In this document: positions 17,558 to 23,827 of the stretch, piece by piece
Layout: each line of letters begins with the position of its first letter
Numbering within the stretch: the first letter of the stretch is position 1
DNA from: Deltaproteobacteria bacterium
GTDB lineage: Bacteria; Desulfobacterota; Syntrophia; Syntrophales; UBA8958
Direction: 5' to 3'
DNA length: 50,796 nucleotides
Assembly: GCA_026388335.1 (NCBI GenBank)
Contig: JAPLJZ010000159.1
Span: 1 to 50,796 of the forward strand
Translations under genes and position numbers: made by a program
The notes under the pieces: generated by a model
What the model was told of the DNA's origin: nothing
The model's input: only the letters and a program-made list of their open reading frames with translations
Database searches by the model: none

Positions 17558-18270
17558 GTTGGCGTTCCCTCCTTGACCGGTCGTTCTCCGAAAAGGGACC
17601 GGCCGATCCTGATGATGGTCGCTCCCTCCTCAACGGCAATTTCGAAATCCCCCGACATGCCCATGGAAAGTTCCCCCATGGTCACCCCGGGAATGCCTGC
17701 TTCCGCAATCCGATCCCGCAGCGATCTCAGGGCGGCGAAACAGGGACGCGCCTCTTCGGGATCGTCAAACCATGGCGCCATGGTCATGAGTCCCTGAATG
17801 GAGAGGTGTTCGAGATGGGAGACCTCCTTTACCAGTCCTGACGCCTCCTCCCCGTCGATACCTCGCTTTGTCGCTTCCCCGCTGATATTCACCTCGACGA
17901 GGATCTTGATCAGCCGACCTTCTTTGGCCGCCCGCCCGTTCAGTTCCAGGGCTACGTCCATCCGGTCCACCGAATGGATCATGTCGAAAAGCTTGACGGC
18001 GTATTTGGCCTTGTTGGTCTGTAGATGACCGATGAGATGCCATTCCTGGGGCCGTCCCATGAGTTCGATCTTCCGTTTCGCCTCCTGGACGTAATTCTCC
18101 CCGATGATATCCACGCCGGCGGCGATGGCGGCAAGTATCCGCTGGTCGTCCACGGTCTTGGTTACCGCCATGAGGCGGACATCGGCGGCCCGGCGTCCCG
18201 ATCTGGCGGCGGCCGCCGCGATCCGCTGCCGGATGTTCTCCACGTTCTGTCTAATAGCATGTTCCATCAT
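17554..18270 (-). CDS. yggS: PLP homeostasis protein, YggS family
   Basis: 238 residues. VRLMAVTKTV with the PLP-binding lysine, GENYVQEAKRK, WHLIGHLQTNKAKYAV, IHSVDR, LVEVNISGEATKRGI, GLMTMAPW and LSMGMSGDFEIAVEEGATIIRIGRSLFG cover the YggS/PROSC family fully. These proteins bind pyridoxal phosphate and buffer its pool without a known enzymatic reaction. The ATG overlaps the maf stop by four bases and its own stop overlaps the DUF350 start by four bases, so it is in the middle of a coupled operon. Confidence 0.93.
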   Translation of the reverse strand: MMEHAIRQNVENIRQRIAAAAARSGRRAADVRLMAVTKTVDDQRILAAIAAGVDIIGENYVQEAKRKIELMGRPQEWHLIGHLQTNKAKYAVKLFDMIHSVDRMDVALELNGRAAKEGRLIKILVEVNISGEATKRGIDGEEASGLVKEVSHLEHLSIQGLMTMAPWFDDPEEARPCFAALRSLRDRIAEAGIPGVTMGELSMGMSGDFEIAVEEGATIIRIGRSLFGERPVKEGTPT

Positions 18271-18863
18271 ATATCGAACCTCAGCGCTCCGGCCTTTTTC
18301 AACGTATCCACGACCTCACAGAGGGGCAATCCCATGACATTGGTGTAGGAGCCTTGAATCTTCTTGATGAAAAAGGCCCCCAGGCCCTGAACGGCATAGG
18401 CCCCGGCCTTGTCATAGGGCTCCGGGGACTGTATATACCACAATTTTTCATCCTCGGAAATATTACGAAAGGTGACGGCGGCCCGGACCTCTTCCTTGAT
18501 GGCGACATGCCCGGACAGGCGCAAAAGGGCAAATCCTGTAAATACCTCGTGGGTCCGGCCGCTTAGTTTTTCAAGCATCCGCCCTGCTGCGGAGGAATCG
18601 TCCGGCTTGCCCAAGACCTCGCCGTCTATGACGACAATGGTGTCAGCCCCCAGGACCCAGGCCTGAGGATGGGCTTGCGCGATGGTGTAGGCCTTGTTTT
18701 CCGCAAGCCTCAGGACGTGTTCGGCAGGTTTTTCGTTGATGAAAAATGTCTCGTCCGCCCGACTGGGGATAACCTGGAAATCCAGCCCCAACAGGCGCAG
18801 TAGTTCCTCCCGGCGGGGAGAGGCGGAGGCAAGGATCAGGGGATGGCTAAGAATCAAACCCAT
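18267..18863 (-). CDS. maf: Maf-family nucleotide pyrophosphatase
   Basis: About 198 residues. LILASASPRREELLRLLG at the start, ADETF, VLGADTIVVIDGEVLGKP with the catalytic Asp, LSGRTHEVFTGF and YDKAGAYAVQGLGAFFIKKIQGSYTNVMGLPL match Maf/YhdE dTTP/UTP pyrophosphatases, which remove non-canonical or excess nucleotides. Start MGLILSHP is chosen because AAAGGAAACACT precedes it; five codons upstream there is another Met without such a site. It heads the maf-yggS-DUF350-lipoprotein-GSP synthase operon. Confidence 0.92.
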   Translation of the reverse strand: MGLILSHPLILASASPRREELLRLLGLDFQVIPSRADETFFINEKPAEHVLRLAENKAYTIAQAHPQAWVLGADTIVVIDGEVLGKPDDSSAAGRMLEKLSGRTHEVFTGFALLRLSGHVAIKEEVRAAVTFRNISEDEKLWYIQSPEPYDKAGAYAVQGLGAFFIKKIQGSYTNVMGLPLCEVVDTLKKAGALRFDI

Positions 18864-18964
18864 AGTGTTTCCTTTCATGAAACCGCAACTATGTAACAGC
18901 TTCTTTGCCTCTTGACAAATTGAAAATATGGGGCGAAGTAGGACAGAAAAATTCGTCTACCGTC

Positions 18965-18984
18965 GCCCCGGCGAAAGCCGGGGT
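18965..18984. repeat. REP-like palindrome with GAAA loop
   Basis: GCCCCGGC, GAAA, GCCGGGGT followed by CCAG, nearly identical to the first hairpin of the element at 14053-14172. It lies in the 225-bp gap between maf and the divergently placed selenoprotein gene. The rest of that gap shows nothing I recognise. Confidence 0.7.
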
Positions 18985-19088
18985 CCAGACGTCGTCCGGG
19001 CCCCTGTCGTAACACCGAAGGAAGACAAATCTCAACTTTTTGTGGGGGTCAGGAAGCATTTCTAAAAAAGGGAGTCTGAGGAATCATT

Positions 19089-19490
19089 ATGAAGAATTTT
19101 ATTCTCGCCCTGTGTCTGGTTATCCTGATAGGGAGCGGACAGCTTGCCTGGGCCGATACCAAGGCGGTTCAATTAAACGTTCCCGGCTGCAACTCCTGAG
19201 GGGATCGGGCCAGGATGGGGTCCATCCTGAGAAGTACGGAAGGTGTCAGCAAATTCGAGATGCCTAAGGAAGGGGTTGTCGTCATCATCTTTGACGACAG
19301 AAAAACCACGGCGGCAAAAATCGTCAAGGCCCTCGAAAGCGGGCGTTTTACCGTCAAGGGGAAACCGGTTTATGTCAACCCGGGTGCGCCTTCTCAGCAG
19401 GGCGCTTCCTCGGGGAAAAGTGCTCAGCAGCCGCAGGGGTTGCCCCTTTACATTACTTCCCCCGATTCCAGCGGTACCATGTCACGTTAG
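19089..19490 (+). CDS. Probable selenoprotein: secreted MerP-like heavy-metal-associated protein with in-frame TGA (Sec37)
   Basis: Read through one TGA, this is a 133-residue protein. A signal peptide (MKNFILALCLVILIGSGQ, then LAWA) leads to an HMA fold: KAVQLNVPGCNS, then TGA at codon 37 (19197-19199), then GDRARMGSILRSTEGVSKFE, a strand VVVIIFDDRKTT, and AAKIVKALESGRFTVKG. In MerP/HMA proteins the metal site is GMxCxxC; here the second Cys position is the TGA, giving C-N-S-U. The frame is open and homologous in composition on both sides, and a GAGGA site precedes the ATG. A hairpin with a G-rich loop starts 11 bases after the TGA, as in bacterial SECIS elements. The Gln/Ser-rich tail is unlike MerP. 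Gene finders would call only the part after the TGA. Sec machinery is not in this window. Confidence 0.75.
19200..19229 (+). promoter_or_regulatory. Candidate bacterial SECIS element
   Basis: Eleven bases after the TGA begins a perfect hairpin: CAGGATGG, GGT, CCATCCTG (19211-19229), an 8-bp stem whose apical loop is GGU. In the E. coli fdhF SECIS the upper stem-loop also begins 11 bases after UGA and its loop carries G and U read by SelB. The geometry therefore fits. A bulged U has not been placed. Confidence 0.65.
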
Positions 19491-19987
19491 CCCTTTGCCA
19501 AGAACCCTTCATGAAACACAACAATGCCTTTTGGAACCTTTTCGGTAAACGGCAAGGCAAAGAAAACTTCTTGAGGAACTCCCTCGTAAACCAGTTCCGG
19601 GAAATTCTGGAACCCAAACCGCTTATAGTAGTTTGGGTGACCCACAAGAACACAACCTTGGCCTCCCAACTTTTTAAGTAAGGACAACCCTTCACCGATA
19701 AGGGATTTTCCAATTCCTTTTTTTTGATACTCCGGCAATACAGAAACCGGGCCGAGGCCGTACCAGCCTATTGCACCGTCAGATATTGCTACTGGCGAAA
19801 AAGCAATGTGGCCTACCACCTGTCCCTCAATCTCCGCAACCAGCGAAATAGTCAGCGCATTGGCATTCCGTAATGCATTTATTATGAATTGCTCTGTGTG
19901 ATTGCTAACTTGAAGATTCTGAAAGGCAGCTATGGTAACTTTGGATATCGCTTCAATATCTGAAATTGTTTCATTCCTTATGATCAT
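19487..19987 (-). CDS. GNAT N-acetyltransferase
   Basis: 166 residues of one GNAT domain: MIIRNETISDIEAISKVTIAAF at the start, VGHIAFSPVAI, LGPVSVLPEYQKKGIGKSLIGEGL (the acetyl-CoA-binding Q-x-x-G-x-G/A loop) and GCVLVGHPNYYKRFGFQ. This wording matches the YhbS-like group. The acceptor is unknown. Its start lies one base after the stop of the DUF1847 gene, so the two are translated from one message. Its stop overlaps, tail to tail, the end of the selenoprotein gene. The stop TAA sits in a GGCTAAC that resembles an attC R'' box, but no matching second half was found. Confidence 0.88.
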   Translation of the reverse strand: MIIRNETISDIEAISKVTIAAFQNLQVSNHTEQFIINALRNANALTISLVAEIEGQVVGHIAFSPVAISDGAIGWYGLGPVSVLPEYQKKGIGKSLIGEGLSLLKKLGGQGCVLVGHPNYYKRFGFQNFPELVYEGVPQEVFFALPFTEKVPKGIVVFHEGFLAKG

Positions 19988-19988
19988 T

Positions 19989-20651
19989 TTAAACTCCTTT
20001 TCTGATGAATCTGTCCTTATATAAAGGGTTCTGGCTGAGGTACAACGCTGCTACAGGATTATGCCCAAGAGCACGATCTTTGACCACGAGAGGAGTTGTC
20101 TCTGCTTTACAATAGCGCAGGAACAGTATGTCATGTCCAAGGCAAAGCCCTACCATCATGTTCAACTCTGTTTTCTCGCGGTTGAGTACTTCTGCCTGCA
20201 TTATCGGGTTGCAGATCTTATTCCCCGGCATGCCCACATCCTGCGGATTTGTTTCACCACAGAGGCATATTACAGAGACAACATCGAACCCATTACTCTC
20301 AAGAATGTCAGATAAAAGTTTCGATTCAGGCATCAATTCCCCACACGTTGCGATGCCCAGCCTTGTCATTCCGCGTACCTTAGCGTACTCCATGATTTCA
20401 TCAACCCTTGTCCAGGACAGCTTTTCTCTCGGTTTTTCCGGATCCATGACTTTATCCATATAACCAATCCAGCCCTTATTTATAGCCTGGTTTTCGGGCA
20501 GCATAAACTTTTCTACTGTTTCCTTGACTAAGCCAGGATACTTTTCGGTAGGACAGAAGACTGGCACTTTTTTGCCCTTTTCTTTAGAACGACATCGAAG
20601 AATGGTACATTTTACGCATTGTGGACTATCCTTTTCCATTTGTAGACTCAT
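19989..20651 (-). CDS. DUF1847 cysteine-rich metal-binding protein
   Basis: 220 residues. The N-terminus has CVKCTILRCRSKEKGKKVPVFCP, a Cys cluster that could hold a metal or cluster; later come WTRVDEIMEYAKVRGMTRLGIATCGELMPE, ICLCGETNPQDVG, CNPIMQAEVLN and LNMMVGLCLGHDILFLRYCKA, and KDRALGHNPVAALY. These are the conserved blocks of DUF1847, frequent in strict anaerobes; no reaction is known. It starts 32 bases beyond the attC at 20683-20769, so it is placed like the gene of a cassette. Start ATG has no strong ribosome site (AGGGAAA nearby). Confidence 0.85.
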   Translation of the reverse strand: MSLQMEKDSPQCVKCTILRCRSKEKGKKVPVFCPTEKYPGLVKETVEKFMLPENQAINKGWIGYMDKVMDPEKPREKLSWTRVDEIMEYAKVRGMTRLGIATCGELMPESKLLSDILESNGFDVVSVICLCGETNPQDVGMPGNKICNPIMQAEVLNREKTELNMMVGLCLGHDILFLRYCKAETTPLVVKDRALGHNPVAALYLSQNPLYKDRFIRKGV

Positions 20652-20682
20652 TTTCCCTTGCTCGAATTTGTCATATGCTTCT

Positions 20683-20769
20683 GCCTAACGTAGAGCTAAA
20701 CGGCGCTACGCGGGTTTATCGCGCAGCGTCTAGCGACTGAAAGGAGCGAGGTTGAGCGCCGGGTTAGGT
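20683..20769 (-). other. attC site 1 (87 bp)
   Basis: On the minus strand it begins ACCTAAC (R'', consensus RYYYAAC) and ends GTTAGGC (R', consensus GTTRRRY); CCTAAC and GTTAGG are complementary. Inside, CGGCGCT and AGCGCCG pair as a further stem. The TAA of the upstream acetyltransferase lies in the R'' box, as is typical for cassettes. Confidence 0.75.
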
Positions 20770-21249
20770 TGCATTTCGCGAAAAACGCATATGAATAAGC
20801 GCAACTCGATTTCCTTTCTTGTCTTGCCGTTCCTCGATGGCGTATGGCTGAAAGCCCAGCTTTGGGTAAAGCAGAAGCCCGGCAACGTTTTGACTGAAAC
20901 ACGATATTGTTACCTCTGTGGCCTGATGATTCGAGAAGGCAAGGCCAATCATCTGTTCGATGAGATAGTGCCCAACGCCGCGCCCCCGAGCCTCCGGGGA
21001 AACGATGATGTTCCCGATGGAACAACACCCACCAGCTTCCCAGCGATAAAAGTTCGCGAAGGCGACAACTTTACCGCTAAGCTCCACTACCGTTGAGTTT
21101 GAACGTTGCGCGATTGCATCCTGCAACTGCGACGGAGGCAACGGGAATGTTGCCTTCGGAAACAAAAAGAACAACTCGTCTTCGCTTTGCGGAAAACTGC
21201 AAATGACTTGAATGTCTTTTTCGTCAACGGGGCGGTGAGTTAGTAGCAT
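20764..21249 (-). CDS. GNAT N-acetyltransferase in an integron cassette
   Basis: 161 residues. LTHRPVDEKDIQVICSFPQ opens a GNAT fold; GNIIVSPEARGRGVGHYLIEQM is the acetyl-CoA pyrophosphate loop (R-G-x-G-x), and NVAGLLLYPKLGFQPYAIEER the C-terminal strand and helix. No substrate can be assigned; cassette-borne GNATs often modify small molecules or proteins. It is flanked on both sides by attC sites (20683-20769 and 21260-21321), leaving only a few bases of leader, which makes it a textbook one-gene cassette. Confidence 0.88.
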   Translation of the reverse strand: MLLTHRPVDEKDIQVICSFPQSEDELFFLFPKATFPLPPSQLQDAIAQRSNSTVVELSGKVVAFANFYRWEAGGCCSIGNIIVSPEARGRGVGHYLIEQMIGLAFSNHQATEVTISCFSQNVAGLLLYPKLGFQPYAIEERQDKKGNRVALIHMRFSRNAT

Positions 21250-21259
21250 GTTTCAAACG

Positions 21260-21321
21260 ACCTAACGCCAGCATAACCGGGAGACCAGCTTTATGGCCGA
21301 TCCGGTTCATGCATGTTGAGT
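21260..21321 (-). other. attC site 2 (62 bp)
   Basis: On the minus strand R'' is ACTCAAC and R' is GTTAGGT. The inner arms GCATGAACCGG and CCGGTTATGC pair with one unpaired G, like the extrahelical base that integron integrases use to choose the bottom strand. Length is close to the shortest attC sites. Confidence 0.8.
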
Positions 21322-21328
21322 AAACGAC

Positions 21329-22267
21329 TCACTCCATCGGATGTTTCAGAAAAAAGTCCCACATCAGGTCATTGGCCGAAATATTATCGGTGGATTTGCC
21401 TAAAGCCTTGATAGGTGGCTTCTGTCCCGGCCACGTATGTCCGCCACCCTCTATCTCAACCAACACGACTTCGGCCCCGTCCTTGCAGCCGCCGTACGTT
21501 TTGCGAATGATCGTCGTCCCGTCCTTCGCCGTATCGGGGAACTTCTCGACGAGGGGATCTTCTTTGCAGCCGTTTGCCTTCACCCAGGCATGAACCGAGT
21601 GTTCGACGGAATAGAAGTCGGTGTCAGAAAGTCCCTTGCCGCGGCCACCTTTGAACGGGAGACTTTCATCGGCGGTTCCGTGAAAGTGGATCACCGAAAC
21701 GGCTCGCTTTGAGACAATGGATTCGGTTCCCATCGTTCCTGCGACCGGGGCGATAGCGGCGATGCGATCGGACAGTTCCGAGCCAAGGCGGTGCGCCATG
21801 ATCGCGCCGTTCGACATGCCTGTGGCGAACACCCTCTTGGGTTTAATATTCACCAACTTGGCTAGGTCATCCAGAATCTTGCGTGTGAATTCCACATCGT
21901 CGATCTTATTGCGCATGGCATAGCCACAACAGTTCATGCCGTTGAAGGTCAGGATTTTGCTGAGCCGTCCGGTTCCGTAGGGATAGACAACAATGAAACC
22001 GGCAGTGTCCGACTTCTTGTCGAGGCCGCTGAACTTCACCATGTGGTCGGCATTCGCACCGCCTCCGTGAAAAGCAATGACCACTGGTGTCGCCTGTTTT
22101 GGATCGTACTTGGCCGGGATGTGGACAAGATAGTGCCGCTTCAGGCCATCGACAATGAGCGTACGTATATGATCTCCAGAACCGAGGGGAATCGCATCGT
22201 CCTGAGCGTACGCAGTAGCGCCGAGTGTCATCAGGCACACCGTGAGGATAAACAAGACAAACCGCAT
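21329..22267 (-). CDS. Secreted esterase, PHB depolymerase/feruloyl esterase (LpqC) family
   Basis: 312 residues with signal peptide MRFVLFILTVCLMTLGATAYA. The alpha/beta hydrolase active site is complete: oxyanion motif VIAFHGGGANADHM, nucleophile Ser in ATGMSNGAIMAH, acid in FHGTADESLPF and His in EGGGHTWPG. FNGMNCCGYA and DDVEFTRKILDDL are typical of the PHB depolymerase-like esterases. It would cleave polyester or aryl esters outside the cell; which one is unknown. Start MRFV is fixed by GGAGGGATTACCC; the open frame upstream crosses an attC and is not coding. The gene sits between attC 3 and attC 2 as a cassette, unusually large for one. Confidence 0.87.
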   Translation of the reverse strand: MRFVLFILTVCLMTLGATAYAQDDAIPLGSGDHIRTLIVDGLKRHYLVHIPAKYDPKQATPVVIAFHGGGANADHMVKFSGLDKKSDTAGFIVVYPYGTGRLSKILTFNGMNCCGYAMRNKIDDVEFTRKILDDLAKLVNIKPKRVFATGMSNGAIMAHRLGSELSDRIAAIAPVAGTMGTESIVSKRAVSVIHFHGTADESLPFKGGRGKGLSDTDFYSVEHSVHAWVKANGCKEDPLVEKFPDTAKDGTTIIRKTYGGCKDGAEVVLVEIEGGGHTWPGQKPPIKALGKSTDNISANDLMWDFFLKHPME

Positions 22268-22284
22268 GGGTAATCCCTCCACCA

Positions 22285-22347
22285 CCCAATGTTCAGCATA
22301 AGCCGCGCCGGCGGCAATCCGTGTCCGCCTGCAAGCTGTGGTTAGAC
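22285..22347 (-). other. attC site 3, degenerate
   Basis: On the minus strand R'' is a good GTCTAAC containing the stop of the SnoaL-like gene, but the R' position reads ATTGGGT, so the conserved GTT is lost. The inside still has CAGC paired to GCTG and GGCGG paired to CCGCC. It is probably no longer recombinogenic. Confidence 0.55.
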
Positions 22348-22794
22348 GCCTTTTTGAGGTGGGAAATTGAGAGCCCCTGTTTGGTAATAAAATTTCCATT
22401 CACCCGCCGATAGCTTTGTGTATATCTTACAGACGCGGCCCTTCCAATGAGAATCCTCCTTGGTGGCTTTATGCCGCCAAAGGGTATCGATATCAACCAC
22501 GGCGAATGCTGCATCTTGTTCATTAGAGATTTCGATCTTCACGGTATCGCGACGATTATGGACTAGATCATGAGTATCAAAGAGGTCCTGCCAGTTCTTA
22601 CGCCATCGCTCCCTATCAAATCTCCCCATCACAAAAACCCAGCCAATGGGATCGTGAGCGTCGGATGTTGGAGGCCACGGCCAAACCATATCTGGGTGGA
22701 TCATAGATAGGAAGAGGTCTGGATTCTTCGTATCCCAACCTTTGGTTTCTAGATCAACCATCTCTTGAATTTTTTTTGTGATCACCGTGCTCAT
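22342..22794 (-). CDS. SnoaL/NTF2-like protein in an integron cassette
   Basis: 150 residues: MSTVITKKIQEMVDLETKGW, FLSMIHPDMVWPWPPTSDAHDPIGWVF, then alternating strands RRDTVKIEISNEQDAAFAVVDIDTLW and VCKIYTKLSAGEWKFYYQTGALNFP. The layout of an N-terminal helix pair, a short loop with His and Asp, and a curved sheet fits the NTF2/SnoaL-like fold, used by small ketosteroid-isomerase-type enzymes and binding proteins. No specific function can be named. Start MSTV is set by AAAAGGAAAATTTAT; the frame further upstream is attC 4. The stop falls in the R'' box of attC 3. Confidence 0.65.
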   Translation of the reverse strand: MSTVITKKIQEMVDLETKGWDTKNPDLFLSMIHPDMVWPWPPTSDAHDPIGWVFVMGRFDRERWRKNWQDLFDTHDLVHNRRDTVKIEISNEQDAAFAVVDIDTLWRHKATKEDSHWKGRVCKIYTKLSAGEWKFYYQTGALNFPPQKGV

Positions 22795-22814
22795 ATAAAT
22801 TTTCCTTTTATATC

Positions 22815-22876
22815 GCCTAACACCCAGCATCACTGGGGCGAGTTTATGAGCGTCCTTGTGAATGCTGATGTTAGGA
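22815..22876 (-). other. attC site 4 (62 bp)
   Basis: On the minus strand R'' is TCCTAAC and R' is GTTAGGC, with CCTAAC/GTTAGG complementary. Inner arms CAGCATTCAC and GTGATGCTG pair with one extra T. This is the cleanest attC fold of the array. Confidence 0.8.
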
Positions 22877-23303
22877 TTTTCTTCCTGCATTTAATTCGGA
22901 CGATAGAAACTTGTGCTGTACTGCAATTGCCTGTTAATATTAATTGAACGTTAAACTCTAACAACGGAAATCCTTTTGAAAAGGGTTGATAATGCAAAAC
23001 ATAATTCCCAGAAGCAGTTATTACAGGTTGTCTTGGAGGATTATCTTCCTCGCTATGGAGCCTCAGCAATGAATTGTTTACCTGGTCTAAAGCAAAAAGG
23101 TCAAAGTTGCACTCATCTCTTGGTAAAATAGTGGCTGAATATGCTGTTTTTTTACCAGCCCATTTAAGAAAATTTCTATCCCTCGATTGCATCAAATTGC
23201 CGTTGGGATCAACAATTTCATTCAAGCGTATAACAGTATCGAAAGCTGCGGTGTCATAACGAAGATTTTTGATTAGAAGATGCCAAATGTGATCAGAATA
23301 CAC
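22830..23303 (-). CDS. Hypothetical protein, possibly 5'-truncated cassette gene
   Basis: The frame encodes about 157 residues from a GTG at 23303, but it stays open upstream to about 23350 (adding SEIVHPAPQIFGKL), with no ATG and no ribosome site, so the true start may have been lost to the repeat and intron insertion on that side. Residues such as LIKNLRYDTAAFDTVIRLNE and GNYVLHYQPFSKGFPLLEF show no family I recognise; there is no signal peptide. The last 15 or so codons run through attC 4 before a TGA, longer than usual for a cassette gene. AT content is higher than in neighbours, which fits acquired DNA. Confidence 0.5.
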   Translation of the reverse strand: MYSDHIWHLLIKNLRYDTAAFDTVIRLNEIVDPNGNLMQSRDRNFLKWAGKKTAYSATILPRDECNFDLFALDQVNNSLLRLHSEEDNPPRQPVITASGNYVLHYQPFSKGFPLLEFNVQLILTGNCSTAQVSIVRIKCRKKILTSAFTRTLINSPQ

Positions 23304-23343
23304 GAGCTTGCCGAATATCTGCGGGGCTGGATGAACTATTTCG

Positions 23344-23419
23344 GAAAGCGTAGCTTAGTGTTCATAATATCGGAATATTACAAACCGATTCCCGAAAGCG
23401 AAGCTTAATGTTCATAAAT
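23344..23419. repeat. 50-base-period direct repeat beside the intron remnant
   Basis: GAAAGCGTAGCTTAGTGTTCATAA at 23344 recurs as GAAAGCGAAGCTTAATGTTCATAA 50 bases later (23394). Two mismatches separate the copies by eye. The second copy ends exactly where the group II intron protein frame begins, so the repeat may mark the junction of the deletion that removed the 5' part of the intron. Confidence 0.5.
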
Positions 23420-23681
23420 AGACCACTGGCTGAGAAGGCGTCTGCGCATGTGCTACTTCAAACAGTGGCGCTGGGCAAGAACCAAAGTGCGGGAGCTTCG
23501 CAAATTGGGAACGTCGCTTCATGCAGTCATCTCAGTGGCCATCAGCCGTAAAGGGCCATGGCACTTATCCCGGACGTTGGCAACGCAAACGGGCATGACC
23601 AACAAATGGCTCAAGGATCAAGGGCTTCTATCTGTCAAAGAACTGTGGGTTCACATTCACTACCCGGCTAAGGCCCGGTAA
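23418..23681 (+). pseudogene. Group II intron-encoded protein, C-terminal fragment (maturase domain)
   Basis: The frame starts abruptly after a stop with IDHWLRRRLRMCYFKQWRWA, followed by RTKVRELRKLGTS, SRKGPWHLSRTLATQTGMTN, KWLKDQGLLSVKELWVHIHY and a stop. W-x-R-R-R-L-R-x-x-x-x-K-Q-W with a final LW-x-x-x-HY is the domain X (maturase) end of bacterial group II intron reverse transcriptases. The reverse-transcriptase domains that should precede it (about 300 residues) are missing. The catalytic RNA domains V and VI follow within 10 bases. Orientation is opposite to the cassette genes, as in introns that target attC sites. Confidence 0.85.
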
Positions 23682-23688
23682 TCTCAGT

Positions 23689-23760
23689 GAACCACCCGGT
23701 GCGGACCCGCATGCCGGGTGGTGTGGGGGCTGGGGGTTAACTACCCCCGGCTACCCGATT
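23689..23760 (+). ncRNA. Group II intron domains V and VI (3' end of intron)
   Basis: Domain V: ACCACCCGG (23691-23699) pairs with CCGGGTGGT (23714-23722) around a short GTGCGG/CCGCAT helix. Domain VI: GGG-GCTGGGGG pairs with CCCCCGGCT-CCC, leaving one unpaired A at 23753, seven bases before the presumed 3' splice site at the end of CCCGAT(T). A bulged A at this distance is the lariat branch point of group II introns. The 5' part of the intron is absent, so it cannot splice. Confidence 0.8.
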
Positions 23761-23827
23761 CGACGGCTTCTTCCGCCGCGGGGGGGCAACAAACCGCGTG
23801 TTGCCATGCCACATTCAACGTGCCCGA

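Noticed and set aside
19040-19267. A 75-codon plus-strand frame in another phase across the selenoprotein start
   Set aside because: It lacks a ribosome site and family match, while the in-phase reading gives a signal peptide and HMA fold on both sides of the TGA.
19360-19492. A fifth attC at the left end of the integron, using GTTAGCC at 19486
   Set aside because: One R-like box exists, but no matching RYYYAAC box or inner stems were found within 130 bases, and the region is coding in the selenoprotein.
23764-23827. attC for the Ntn hydrolase cassette
   Set aside because: There is a GGCAACA/TGTTGCC inverted repeat at 23785-23805 but neither consensus R box; it may be the half left after intron insertion, so I do not call it.
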